Origin: Candidatus Roseilinea sp. NK_OTU-006
Lineage (GTDB): Bacteria; Chloroflexota; Anaerolineae; J036; Brachytrichaceae
Assembly (NCBI RefSeq): GCF_012931985.1
Contig: NZ_JAAFGM010000012.1
Coordinates: 1-64,000, forward strand
Direction of reading: 5' to 3'
DNA: 64,000 bases
Shown: piece after piece, positions 50,519-59,100 of the stretch
Position numbering within the stretch: the stretch's first letter is position 1
Layout of the letters: each line of letters starts with the position of its first letter
Program-made: the position numbers and the translations under genes
Notes under the pieces: model-generated
What the model was told of the DNA's origin: nothing
What the model saw: the letters and a program-made list of their open reading frames with translations, nothing else
The model's database searches: none

Positions 50519-52153
50519 CTAAGGGTTCAACATCACATCATCATCGCGCGTCGAGCGTGGTTTGTGCACCAGCGCTTCGGTCGTCAGCGCCATCGCCGCG
50601 CAGCTCGTCGCTGCGCGCAGCGCCGTCGTCACCACACGCAGCGGATCCACGATGCCGGCCGCCCACAAGTCCGTCACTGTACCGGCGCGCACATCGAAGC
50701 CGAATCCATCCCCTCGCGCGATCGCTTCGTGAATGAGCGGTCCAGGCTCGTAGCCAGCGTTGCGGATCAACGCCGACATCGGCGCCAACAACGCCCGGCG
50801 CAAGATCGTGCTTGCGCGCGCTTCGTCGCCTTCCAATTCGAGCTGCTGCAGAGCCGGCACGGCTGCCAGGAAAGCCGCGCCGCCGCCGGCGACCAAGCCA
50901 CCCTCCATGCCGATGCGGATCGTGCGCACCGCTTCTTCGGCGCGCTGCATCAGGTGAGACCGCTCGGCTTCGGTAGCGCCGCCCACGCGTAGCAACGCGA
51001 CGCCGCCCAGCAACTTGCCGATGCGTTCGGTCAGGCGGTCGCGCTCGGCATTGCCGGTCGCGTGGGCAAGCGACCGGCGGATCTCGGCGATGCGCTGACG
51101 GATGGCTGCCGGCCGCCCCTTGCCGCCGGTGATCGTGAATGCGGAGCGGATAGCGTTCACCTCGTCGGCCTGTCCCAAATCAGCCAGCCGGGCCGATTCC
51201 ACGCGGTCGCCCGCTTCTTCGGCAAAGAGCTTGCCGCCGCACAACGTCGCCAGATCATTGAGGATCTCGAACCGGTCGTTGCCCGCGCCGGGCGCGTGGA
51301 TGGCCAACGCCGGCAGCACGCCGCGCACCTTGTTCGTCACCAGGATGTTGAGCGCATCGCTCTCGATGGCGAAGGCGATGACGACCAGCCCGCGCTGCTC
51401 GTTGCGCGCTTCGTTCGCTTCGATCAACGCGCTCATCAGTGGGGCGAGCTGCGCTGCTTTCGTCAGGCGATGTGTGGCGAATAGAATGTAGGGCCGTTCG
51501 AGCACCGCTGCGCCGCCTTGGGTGACGAAGTGTGAGGACTTCCACCCTTCATTCCACAATACGCCCTGGATGTATTCCCGATCGTGCGCGACGCCGTGGC
51601 CGGGCCGCACCTCGATCACGCCATGCGGGCCCACCACATCAAAGCACTCGTGGATGAGTCGCGCCAGGTCGTCGCGGCCGGTGATCGCACCGGCCAGCGA
51701 AAGGATATGCTGATCGTCTTGCAGCGGACGCGCCGTGCGTTCGATGGCCTGCAACGCCACCGGCAGCGCGCGCTCCAGCCCGCGCCGTAAGCGCATGGGG
51801 TCGCAACCGGCGGCGATGTGCCGCAGCCCTTCGGTCATGATGGCGTGGGCCAGCACGATGGTCGTGCTGCCGCCGTCGCCCACGGCTTCTTCGACTTGCG
51901 CCGCGGCGTGGCGCGCCATCAGCAAGCCCATGGTCTGCCAGCGATCGGGCAGCGCCCAAACGCGCCGGGCGATGGTCGCGCCGTCGTTGAGCAAGTCCGG
52001 CGCTTTCGTCTTTGGACTCGTCTCGCGTTCGACGGCGACCAGCCGGCCGAGCGGGCCGAGCGTCGGTTCGACGGCAGCGGCCAGCAGCGCCATGCCGCTG
52101 TGCAGCGATTCGCGCGCGCCGCCGAGCAAGGTCTTCCCGCTACGTCGTCTCAT
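50519..52153 (-). CDS. Divergent GroEL/Hsp60-like chaperonin
   Basis: A 544-residue protein that aligns with GroEL over its whole length. Equatorial ATP-site motifs NDGATIARRV (Asp52 equivalent), VGDGGSTTIVLAHAI (Asp87), LVAGGGAAFLAA and ALTTEALV are present. The position of the catalytic Asp398 of GroEL (RVEDALHATRAA) is Glu here (RAEEAVRTIRIG). The Gly-Gly-Met C-terminal tail is missing and no groES is adjacent. It is embedded in a catabolic-type operon between a propeller and an uncharacterised protein, so it is not the housekeeping chaperonin and could be a dedicated assembly factor. The gene overlaps its upstream neighbour by 4 bp (ATGA). Confidence 0.85.
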   Translation of the reverse strand: MRRRSGKTLLGGARESLHSGMALLAAAVEPTLGPLGRLVAVERETSPKTKAPDLLNDGATIARRVWALPDRWQTMGLLMARHAAAQVEEAVGDGGSTTIVLAHAIMTEGLRHIAAGCDPMRLRRGLERALPVALQAIERTARPLQDDQHILSLAGAITGRDDLARLIHECFDVVGPHGVIEVRPGHGVAHDREYIQGVLWNEGWKSSHFVTQGGAAVLERPYILFATHRLTKAAQLAPLMSALIEANEARNEQRGLVVIAFAIESDALNILVTNKVRGVLPALAIHAPGAGNDRFEILNDLATLCGGKLFAEEAGDRVESARLADLGQADEVNAIRSAFTITGGKGRPAAIRQRIAEIRRSLAHATGNAERDRLTERIGKLLGGVALLRVGGATEAERSHLMQRAEEAVRTIRIGMEGGLVAGGGAAFLAAVPALQQLELEGDEARASTILRRALLAPMSALIRNAGYEPGPLIHEAIARGDGFGFDVRAGTVTDLWAAGIVDPLRVVTTALRAATSCAAMALTTEALVHKPRSTRDDDVMLNP

Positions 52154-53349
52154 GGCTGCGGCTGATAGGCGATCTGCAACTGCGGCGTGTCCACGCGCCG
52201 GCCAGGGGTCGTCAATGCCTGCATGCAGGCAGCGATGGTCATAGTAGTCAGCAATGTGCGCTCGATGGGCTCAGCCGCGTGGCCGGTCATGAACATCTCC
52301 TGTATTTTGGCATCGAGCGCGGCGAAGTGCCCGTAAAAGTCTTCCGAGTCGCCGGCTTCCCAGCGGTTGGCGTGGATGGCGCCATTGCTCTGCAGGATCG
52401 CAATTGCGAAATCCTCGACGTGCCCTTCGAGCTGGATGTGCGCCGTGCGCAGGCCGTCGGTGTGCTCGAAGACAAAGGCGGTCGGGCTGCCCCAGGGATC
52501 ATGCGATGACGACCGGCGGGCGTTCGCGCGCACGTCGCCGGGCGTGACGCTTTGGCAAGCGGCCAGCGCCGCCTCAAACAAATCGCGCGACCACGCGCCA
52601 CGCGCCATCGCTTCCCACACACCGTCACCGCGATACGTCGTAATTGCTCGGATGCCCCGCTCACCGCCGGCGCGCGTCTCGATAAAAGCCTGCATGGCCT
52701 CCAGGCTGTGAAAGCCATACACCTCGGCGCCGCCGTAGAACACGGCCACACCTTCGGCCAGCTCGGCGCCGGCAGGCAACGGCGGTTTGAGCCTAAAGGA
52801 GTAGGGCAACGACGATCCGGCCATGAGCGGGAAGCCCAGCTCACGCGCGACGGCGACCATCGCTTTCGCCCAATCGCTGTTCCACGACAGGTGCTTGTCG
52901 CAGAACACCGGCACGCCCCGGCCCGATTCACGGAAGACGGCGACGATCTGATCGAAGAATTCCTTGCGTGGATACAGCTTCTGCCCGAGCTCATTGGTCG
53001 GGTAGTCGCCATGCTCGCCGATGAGCAAGATGCCGTCCACTGCCAGCGAAGCGCCGCCCAGCGTGAGCGCGTCGCGGATCGTGCCGAACATCAGCACGCT
53101 ATGCGCGCGGGCGATGGGCTGGCCCAGCTCCAGGTCGGGGTTGAACCCGAGGTTGCGCCATTGCGAACGGGGCGTGTCCAGCAGCCGGAGGTCGGGGCGT
53201 GGTTGAGCGATATACAGCGAGGCGATCTGGGTGCGCGGTTGCCATCCCCAGCGGGCGTCGGTCGGGTGCGGTTCCAGCCAGCGCGACACGATGACGTCGG
53301 CGTGCGATGCGGGAAAGTAGGTCGTGCAGATGGCGGCAATTTCGAGCAC
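52150..53349 (-). CDS. Uncharacterised protein, first gene of the chaperonin-like operon
   Basis: A 399-residue soluble protein. It begins LEIAAICTTYFPASHADVIVSRW and contains IASLYIAQPRPDL, GILLIGEHGDYPTNELGQ, VPVFCDKHLSWN, PLMAGSSLPYSFRLKPP and GGAEVYGFHSLEAMQAF. The layout suggests an alpha/beta oxidoreductase-like fold, similar in feel to Gfo/Idh/MocA relatives but without a visible nucleotide-binding loop. I do not assign a function. The start is GTG 53349. Its stop overlaps the GroEL-like start, and it is divergent from the ABC importer operon. Confidence 0.7.
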   Translation of the reverse strand: MLEIAAICTTYFPASHADVIVSRWLEPHPTDARWGWQPRTQIASLYIAQPRPDLRLLDTPRSQWRNLGFNPDLELGQPIARAHSVLMFGTIRDALTLGGASLAVDGILLIGEHGDYPTNELGQKLYPRKEFFDQIVAVFRESGRGVPVFCDKHLSWNSDWAKAMVAVARELGFPLMAGSSLPYSFRLKPPLPAGAELAEGVAVFYGGAEVYGFHSLEAMQAFIETRAGGERGIRAITTYRGDGVWEAMARGAWSRDLFEAALAACQSVTPGDVRANARRSSSHDPWGSPTAFVFEHTDGLRTAHIQLEGHVEDFAIAILQSNGAIHANRWEAGDSEDFYGHFAALDAKIQEMFMTGHAAEPIERTLLTTMTIAACMQALTTPGRRVDTPQLQIAYQPQP

Positions 53350-53469
53350 GGAACAAAGCCTGATCGAACGCGCAGGAGATGGAAAGATGCCGATGTTTCT
53401 CCTGGGGAAACCCCCACGTCTCGCATCGAGCGTGTGACTCCTCTACACTCCGCCGCAGCACTTGTAAGC

Positions 53470-53497
53470 TTGACATTGATTGCAACGTTTCTATACT
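53470..53497 (+). promoter_or_regulatory. Sigma-70-type promoter of the ABC importer operon
   Basis: A consensus TTGACA (53470-53475) and TATACT (53492-53497) are separated by 16 nt. Predicted start near 53504 leaves about 110 nt of leader to the TTG start at 53618. It is the best-matching classical promoter in the window. The 53350-53617 gap holds no gene. Confidence 0.7.
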
Positions 53498-53617
53498 CCG
53501 TTCAAGTCTAGGATTCGTCCCTCGACGCGCTCTCGTCCATCCACTTTCATCGCGCTCGATGTCGCCGAGCAGGGGAGATGAGAATTTCGCACCAACCCGG
53601 ATGAGGAGGCTCGCGCT

Positions 53618-54589
53618 TTGGGAACCGATGCTCGTGTAATTGCACCGGCCCGTGCCCCGTCGCATCGGCCCTGGCTCGCCCGGATCGTCGGCGCGCAAAC
53701 CGCCGTGCAGACACATCGCGCGCTCTGGGGTTATCTGTTCGCGCTGCCGTGGGTGCTCGGCCTGATCTTCTTCTTCGGTGGGCCGATCTTGGCGTCGCTG
53801 TACTTCGGCTTCACCGAGTATGCCATCCTCAGCCCGCCCAAGTTTATTGGCCTGGCCAACTACGACCGTGCCTTCAACAAGGACGATCTCTTCTGGCCGT
53901 CGTTAGGGCGCACCTTCCTCTTCACGCTGATGTTCGTGCCGTCGGCGATCGTTGGTTCGCTGGCGCTGGCGTTGCTGCTCAATCAGAAGCTGAAAGGAAC
54001 GACGTTCTTCCGCACCCTGTTCTACATCCCGCATCTCATCCCGGCGGTTGCGCTCACAGTGTTGTGGATGGCCATCTTGCAGCCGCGAATGGGTCCGGTG
54101 AATGCGGTGCTCCGCGCGCTGGGCGTAGCCGACCCGCCCGGCTGGCTGGCTACGCGGGACACGGCGCTCTTATCGGTCACCATCATCAATGTGTGGGCGG
54201 CAGTGGGTGGTAACACGATGCTGATCTTCCTGGCCGGCTTGCAGGGGATCCCGAACGAATACTACGAGGCTGCTTCGATTGACGGCGCCAGCGCCTGGGC
54301 GAAGTTCCGCAAGATCACCTTGCCCATGCTCTCGCCGACCATCTTCTTCAACTTGGTGCTGGCCATCATCGCGGCACTGAAGGTGTTCACCACGGCGTGG
54401 GTAGCCACGCAAGGTGGGCCGTCGTACGCTACGTGGTTCTTCGTGCTGCACATCTACAACGAGGCCTTCCAGAACTTCCGCATGGGCTACGGCAGCGCGC
54501 TGGCGTGGATCCTGGCGGTCATTCTGATCGCTTTCACGCTGATCCAGGTATACGCGTCGCGCAAGTGGGTGTATTACGATGGCGATTAG
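53618..54589 (+). CDS. Carbohydrate-type ABC transporter permease (MalF-like)
   Basis: One of the two membrane subunits of a binding-protein-dependent importer, 323 residues with about six helices beginning at LWGYLFALPWVLGLIFFF. The EAA loop that contacts the ATPase is EYYEAASIDGASAWAKF, followed by RKITLPMLSPT. The likely start is TTG 53618, 8 nt after GAGGAGG; no ATG precedes the first helix at a suitable distance. The second permease gene overlaps its end by 11 bp. Confidence 0.93.
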   Translation: MGTDARVIAPARAPSHRPWLARIVGAQTAVQTHRALWGYLFALPWVLGLIFFFGGPILASLYFGFTEYAILSPPKFIGLANYDRAFNKDDLFWPSLGRTFLFTLMFVPSAIVGSLALALLLNQKLKGTTFFRTLFYIPHLIPAVALTVLWMAILQPRMGPVNAVLRALGVADPPGWLATRDTALLSVTIINVWAAVGGNTMLIFLAGLQGIPNEYYEAASIDGASAWAKFRKITLPMLSPTIFFNLVLAIIAALKVFTTAWVATQGGPSYATWFFVLHIYNEAFQNFRMGYGSALAWILAVILIAFTLIQVYASRKWVYYDGD

Positions 54590-55484
54590 TCAACCCTTCC
54601 CGGCGACCACGCCGGCGTCGCGCGCCGACCGCCGCCGCAAGCCCCTACGCCCATCGCGCGTCGTGCTGTACGCCGTCGTCCTGTTCTTCGCGGCGCTCTT
54701 TGGCTTTCCCCTGTTGTGGACGCTGATGGCGTCGCTCAAGACCGTGCAGGAGACGTTCGCCTACCCACCGGTTTTCTTCCCGGCGACGCCGCAGTTCGGC
54801 AATTACATCCGCGTGCTCAGCATCGAACGCATCCCCGTGTTGCTGTGGACGTGGAACGCGGCCTACATCACTGCACTGACGACGCTGGGCACGGTCATCA
54901 CCGCGTCGCTGGTGGGCTATTCGTTCGCCCGCTTCTCGTATCGCGGCCGTGATGCGCTCTTCCTGATCACCCTGGCCACGCTGACGCTGCCGGCGCAGGT
55001 TACCTTGATCCCACAATTCGTGCTGTTCCATCGCTTGGGCTGGATCAACACCCATCTGCCGCTGTGGGTGCCGGCCTGGTTCGGCGGCGGCGCGTTCGGC
55101 ATCTTTCTCATGCGCCAGTTCTTTCTCACCATCCCGCGCGACCTGGACGAGGCCGCGCTGATTGACGGCGCGAGTTACCCGCGTATCTTCTGGTCAGTGC
55201 TGTTGCCGTTGCTGAAGCCGCCGATCGTCACGCTCGCGATCATTACAGCGCTGGCGACGTGGAGCGATTACCAGAGCCCGATCATCTACCTGAACTCGCC
55301 GGATAAGTTCACCATCTCGGTTGGCCTGCACTTTTTCGTGCAATCGCCGGAGGTGGGCGGCGAGCCTTTACAACACCTGCTGATGGCGGCGTGCGTGCTG
55401 GCGATGATCCCTGCAGTGATCATCTTCTTTGCCGGCCAGCGCTACTTCGTGCAGGGCGTCGTGATGTCCGGGTTGAAGGGGTGA
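54579..55484 (+). CDS. Carbohydrate-type ABC transporter permease (MalG-like)
   Basis: The second permease, 301 residues with six helices. The EAA motif is DLDEAALIDGASYPRIFW, followed by SVLLPLLKPPIVTL. The ATG lies inside the end of the first permease gene, so translation is coupled. The C-terminus YFVQGVVMSGLKG is the typical end of MalG-type subunits. Confidence 0.95.
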   Translation: MAISQPFPATTPASRADRRRKPLRPSRVVLYAVVLFFAALFGFPLLWTLMASLKTVQETFAYPPVFFPATPQFGNYIRVLSIERIPVLLWTWNAAYITALTTLGTVITASLVGYSFARFSYRGRDALFLITLATLTLPAQVTLIPQFVLFHRLGWINTHLPLWVPAWFGGGAFGIFLMRQFFLTIPRDLDEAALIDGASYPRIFWSVLLPLLKPPIVTLAIITALATWSDYQSPIIYLNSPDKFTISVGLHFFVQSPEVGGEPLQHLLMAACVLAMIPAVIIFFAGQRYFVQGVVMSGLKG

Positions 55485-55555
55485 CCTTTCGGCCCGTCGG
55501 CACCTGCTTTCTACACCCGAAAGACGAGAGAAGAGCATTCACACAGGAGGATACG

Positions 55556-56935
55556 ATGCAACGAAAGTTCACCAGACGCCAGTTGTTGAAGGGCGCAGCG
55601 GTCGGGCTGGGATCGGTCAGCGCCGGCATTCTGGCTGCGTGCGCTGCGCCGCCTGCCAGCGCGCCACCCGCGCCGGCAGCGCCCGCTGCCCCGGCGACCG
55701 AAGCGACCAGCGCGCCGGCCGCTTCGAGCGTGACCTTGCGCCTGCAGGCGCCGGCGGTGCCGCTGGGTGGCATGGCCATCGAGTTTGCCAAACGTTTTCA
55801 AGACGATACCGGGATCAAGGTCGAGGTCGAAGAGACGATCTACGGCGAGATCGAGAAGAAGACGCAAACCGGCTTCATCTCCGACACGTTGCAAGATGTG
55901 GTCTACGGCCACCACCGCTGGTTGTTCCTCAACTTCACCAAGGGCATCTATGCTGTGCTCGATGACATGTTCAAGAGCGATCCGCCGCCGGACTTCGCCG
56001 ACATCTTCCCCAGCGTGATGGAGGGCAACAAGTTCGATGGCAAGAACTTCAGCCTGCCGGATGTCGTGCATCCCGGTGGCAACATCGCCGTCAGCTATAA
56101 CAAGACTTTGCTGGCCGAGAAGGGCCTCGAAGAGCCCAAGGCCGGTTGGACGCTGGCCGATTGGGAGGCCTTGGCGCGCAAAGCCGCAGATCCGGCAAAG
56201 GGCATCTTCGGCATGTCATTCGACAACATCACGGCAATGCACTACTACAGCAACATCGCGCGCTCGTTCGGCGAGAAGAACTCGACCGACATGTGGTTGA
56301 TGGATCGCGAGGGCAAGACCTTCCAATACAACACGCCGATGCACAAAGAGATCGCCGGTTGGTTCGTGAGCCTGCACAACGACAAGATCGCGCCGCGCAA
56401 GAAAGATCAGATCGAGACCGGCCTGTTTGTCGGCGGGCTCTCGGCTACACACTCGGGCATCGTCGGCAGCGTGGCCGACTTCCTGAAGAAGACCGCCGGC
56501 AAGTTCGAGATGGACGCCGTGCTGTTGCCGGTGGGTGATAAAGGTCGCCAAGGTACGTGTTACTCTGGCAACCAGTGGATGATCAACGCGAAGACCAAGC
56601 ACATGCCCGAGGCATACAAGCTGCTCAACATGCTGACCTCGAAGGACGCCGGCGTGTATCTGGCTACCAACGTGGCGGTGCAGCCCAACGGCCGCAAGTC
56701 GGCATGGACCGATCCGGCGGTCAATCAGATCAACCGCATGTTCGGGGTGGCGGCTGGCTTGATCGAGGCCGGCGTCGAGCCATTCCCCATGCCATACAAC
56801 ACGCGCTTCACCGAGGCCAACACTGCCTTCCAGGCCGAGATCGAGCAAATCTGGGAAGGCACGGTGACCTGGGACGAGCATGCCCCGGTCATCCAGAAGA
56901 AGCTGCAAGAGATTCTGGATCAGCCGCGCCCGTAG
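55556..56935 (+). CDS. Extracellular solute-binding lipoprotein of the ABC importer
   Basis: A family 1 solute-binding protein of 459 residues. It has a Tat-type leader, FTRRQLLKG, and a lipobox ending ILAAC (C29), so it is probably exported folded and anchored by lipid. An Ala/Pro linker leads to the binding domain (VTLRLQAPAVP, FAKRFQDDTGIKVEVEE, FVGGLSATHSGIVG, AYKLLNMLTSKD). GGAGG lies 5 nt before the ATG. The ligand is not known. No ATP-binding (MalK/MsmX) gene is adjacent, so a shared ATPase encoded elsewhere is likely. A strong hairpin follows. Confidence 0.94.
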   Translation: MQRKFTRRQLLKGAAVGLGSVSAGILAACAAPPASAPPAPAAPAAPATEATSAPAASSVTLRLQAPAVPLGGMAIEFAKRFQDDTGIKVEVEETIYGEIEKKTQTGFISDTLQDVVYGHHRWLFLNFTKGIYAVLDDMFKSDPPPDFADIFPSVMEGNKFDGKNFSLPDVVHPGGNIAVSYNKTLLAEKGLEEPKAGWTLADWEALARKAADPAKGIFGMSFDNITAMHYYSNIARSFGEKNSTDMWLMDREGKTFQYNTPMHKEIAGWFVSLHNDKIAPRKKDQIETGLFVGGLSATHSGIVGSVADFLKKTAGKFEMDAVLLPVGDKGRQGTCYSGNQWMINAKTKHMPEAYKLLNMLTSKDAGVYLATNVAVQPNGRKSAWTDPAVNQINRMFGVAAGLIEAGVEPFPMPYNTRFTEANTAFQAEIEQIWEGTVTWDEHAPVIQKKLQEILDQPRP

Positions 56936-56961
56936 TTGCCTTTGGCGATTCGTATCGCACA

Positions 56962-57009
56962 AACGGTCGAACGCCCGGTGGATTGCTCTCCGCCGGGCGT
57001 TCGACCGTT
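56962..57009. terminator. 17-bp perfect hairpin between convergent operons
   Basis: The arms 56962-56978 (AACGGTCGAACGCCCGG) and 56993-57009 are exact reverse complements with a 14-nt loop. It lies between the stop of the solute-binding protein (56935) and the stop of the convergent VWA gene (57024), so it can end both transcripts. Confidence 0.7.
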
Positions 57010-57023
57010 GGAGAGGGCGCGTG

Positions 57024-58187
57024 TCACTTCAACTGTGCCAATCGCACGGCCAGGTCTTCGAGCGAGGCCAGGTTGTGCACCGGCAGGAAGTCGTCAATGT
57101 AGGGGAGGGCAGCTTGCATGCCGCGCGCCAGCGGTTGGTAATCTGCACTGCCCAGCAATGGATTCAGCCAGATCACGCGGCGGCAACTGCGCTGCAGGCG
57201 GGCCATCTCGCGCCGGAGCAGGTCGGGGTCGCCGCGGTCCCAGCCGTCGCTGATGATGAGCACGACGGCGCTGCTGCGCATGACGCGCCGCGCCCATCGG
57301 TAGTTGAACATCTTCAGTGCCTCGCCGATGCGCGTGCCGCCCGCCCAGTCCGTCACGGCGCGCGACACGTCGCGCAGGGCGCGATCCACGCTGCGCTGGC
57401 GCAGCGGCCGCGTGATGCGCGTCAGCCGGGTGCTGAACACGAAGGTTTCCACCGGTTGCTCCAATCCGGCGCTGAGCGAGTAGATGAAGTGCAACAGCAG
57501 GCGCGTATAGCGCTCCATCGAGCCGCTGATGTCGGCGATGATGACCAATGGGCGCGGTTTGAGCTTTGGGCCGCGCTCGGCGAAGCGCACCAGCTCGCCA
57601 CCATGCGCGATGTTCCGGCGCAATGTGCGGCGCAGGTCGAGCGCTGCGCCGCTTCCGGCGATCAACCGGCGGGTGTGGCGCTCGCCGGGTCGCCACAGCA
57701 GGTCATCCATCATCGCCTTGATCGCGCGCATCTCTTCAGCGGTCAATTGTGAGAAATCCTTGTGCCGCAGCGCTTCGCGGTCGCTCGGGCTGTAGGTCGT
57801 CTCCACGATCGTGCGCTCGCCGGCATCGCGCGTGCCGTCGCCGGGCGGTTCTGCGGCCTGTGGCTTGAGCGGCGGTGGCGCGAATTCCGGGCGGGTGAAC
57901 GGCGTCTGGTCTTGCCGCCGGCCGCGCGCAATCACGCGGTCGCGCGGGTCCACCCAGAATAGATCGAAGGCGTCTTTGAACAGCGCCAGGTCCTCGCGGC
58001 GCTGCACCAGCAGGCTCTGGGCGGTGAAGAAGAAGTCCTGCCTACGCCCGATTTGGATCAGCGCCAGGGCGTTGGCCAGGTCTATCATGCGGCCGGGGTT
58101 GACGTCTAGCCCCAGCTTGCGTAACAGCCGGCCGAACAGCAGTAAGTTGCGCAGCAAGTGGCCGCGATCGGCTATGGCCTCTTCCAT
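57024..58187 (-). CDS. VWA-domain protein, CoxE-like
   Basis: A 387-residue cytoplasmic protein. The N-terminal half is helical (RNLLLFGRLLRKLGLDVNPG); the C-terminal half is a VWA domain with an intact metal site, IIADISGSMERY, then the Thr segment DWAGGTRIGEAL and LIISDGWDRGDP. CoxE-type proteins work with a MoxR-family AAA ATPase to activate or mature target enzymes, for example Mo hydroxylases. The MoxR gene is two genes upstream on the same strand, with a DUF4058 gene between them. Confidence 0.93.
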   Translation of the reverse strand: MEEAIADRGHLLRNLLLFGRLLRKLGLDVNPGRMIDLANALALIQIGRRQDFFFTAQSLLVQRREDLALFKDAFDLFWVDPRDRVIARGRRQDQTPFTRPEFAPPPLKPQAAEPPGDGTRDAGERTIVETTYSPSDREALRHKDFSQLTAEEMRAIKAMMDDLLWRPGERHTRRLIAGSGAALDLRRTLRRNIAHGGELVRFAERGPKLKPRPLVIIADISGSMERYTRLLLHFIYSLSAGLEQPVETFVFSTRLTRITRPLRQRSVDRALRDVSRAVTDWAGGTRIGEALKMFNYRWARRVMRSSAVVLIISDGWDRGDPDLLRREMARLQRSCRRVIWLNPLLGSADYQPLARGMQAALPYIDDFLPVHNLASLEDLAVRLAQLK

Positions 58188-58190
58188 TGA

Positions 58191-59075
58191 TCAAACTCGG
58201 GCTTCTGCCCCTTCTGTTTCGGCTTCACCGGCTTCGTATTCAACCTCGTCTTCGCGCAGGCGGCGCGGCTTGGGCGTTCGGCCGAACGGCGCCAAGAGTT
58301 GATCCACATATGCCTGGTCTGCAGGCGCGAGTGGAGGCGGTGGCGGGTCTCGCCTATAGTCGATCCGCATGTCGTACGACAGCTCGTCGTAGATCGTGTG
58401 GATCGCGCGCGTCAAATCGAGCGGCACGTCGGGGTCCGGCTCTCGCAAAGGCACGGGGACGACCGGAATGGGTTGCTGGAGCGTGATCGGCCACACCTCG
58501 ACTTGGCCGGCCACGAATGCGCGGCGCAGGAAGATGAAATAGGGCGCCTCGGGCAGCTCGGTCAACACCGGCATGCGGACGCCTGCGCGCAACAGGTCAA
58601 TCTCCACCAAGTTCACCGGCGCGCGCATCAAGTGGCGGCGTTTCTTGGCATACTCGTCGAACGCTTCGTGGCCGGGGCGCTTGTTCACCGGCGACAAGAT
58701 TTCGATGGCCGTGACCAGGGCGTTGGTGCCGACCTCGCGGATTTCGATGCTGTGCAGCGTGATCGGCTCTTGGACGGGGACCGGCATGATGATCGGCGGC
58801 GCGGATGCGGCGATGGCTGCGCTCCCGAGCGGGCCGGAGGTTGCCTCGGTGCGATAGATGGCAACGTCCGGCTTGATCACTTCGGGCTTGGTGGGTGGTG
58901 GCCCTTCGATGATGATTTCGTCGTAGGTCACGCGCGGCGTCAGGGCAGCGTAATACTTGGGGCGAAGCCGCGGCGCGATCTGTCGCTGTATTTCCGCTGC
59001 CAGGTTTGCGTGAAAATCCTCCCAGATTCTGGGATGCTCGAAGTAAGGGTTCATGCCGGGAAAGGGCGAGGGCAT
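58191..59075 (-). CDS. DUF4058 family protein
   Basis: A 294-residue protein beginning MPSPFPGMNPYFEHPRIWEDFH, the signature of DUF4058. Further conserved segments are ITLHSIEIREVG, AIEILSPVNKRPGHEAFDEY and VEIDLLRAG. The E-I-L-S-P...K and V-E-I-D-L-L-R-A-G patterns resemble the nuclease-fold core of related DUFs, but no function is established. It lies 3 nt upstream of the VWA gene and 25 nt downstream of the MoxR gene, so all three are one transcript. Confidence 0.92.
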   Translation of the reverse strand: MPSPFPGMNPYFEHPRIWEDFHANLAAEIQRQIAPRLRPKYYAALTPRVTYDEIIIEGPPPTKPEVIKPDVAIYRTEATSGPLGSAAIAASAPPIIMPVPVQEPITLHSIEIREVGTNALVTAIEILSPVNKRPGHEAFDEYAKKRRHLMRAPVNLVEIDLLRAGVRMPVLTELPEAPYFIFLRRAFVAGQVEVWPITLQQPIPVVPVPLREPDPDVPLDLTRAIHTIYDELSYDMRIDYRRDPPPPPLAPADQAYVDQLLAPFGRTPKPRRLREDEVEYEAGEAETEGAEARV

Positions 59076-59100
59076 GGTTACCTCCTCTGTGCATCAGGCG

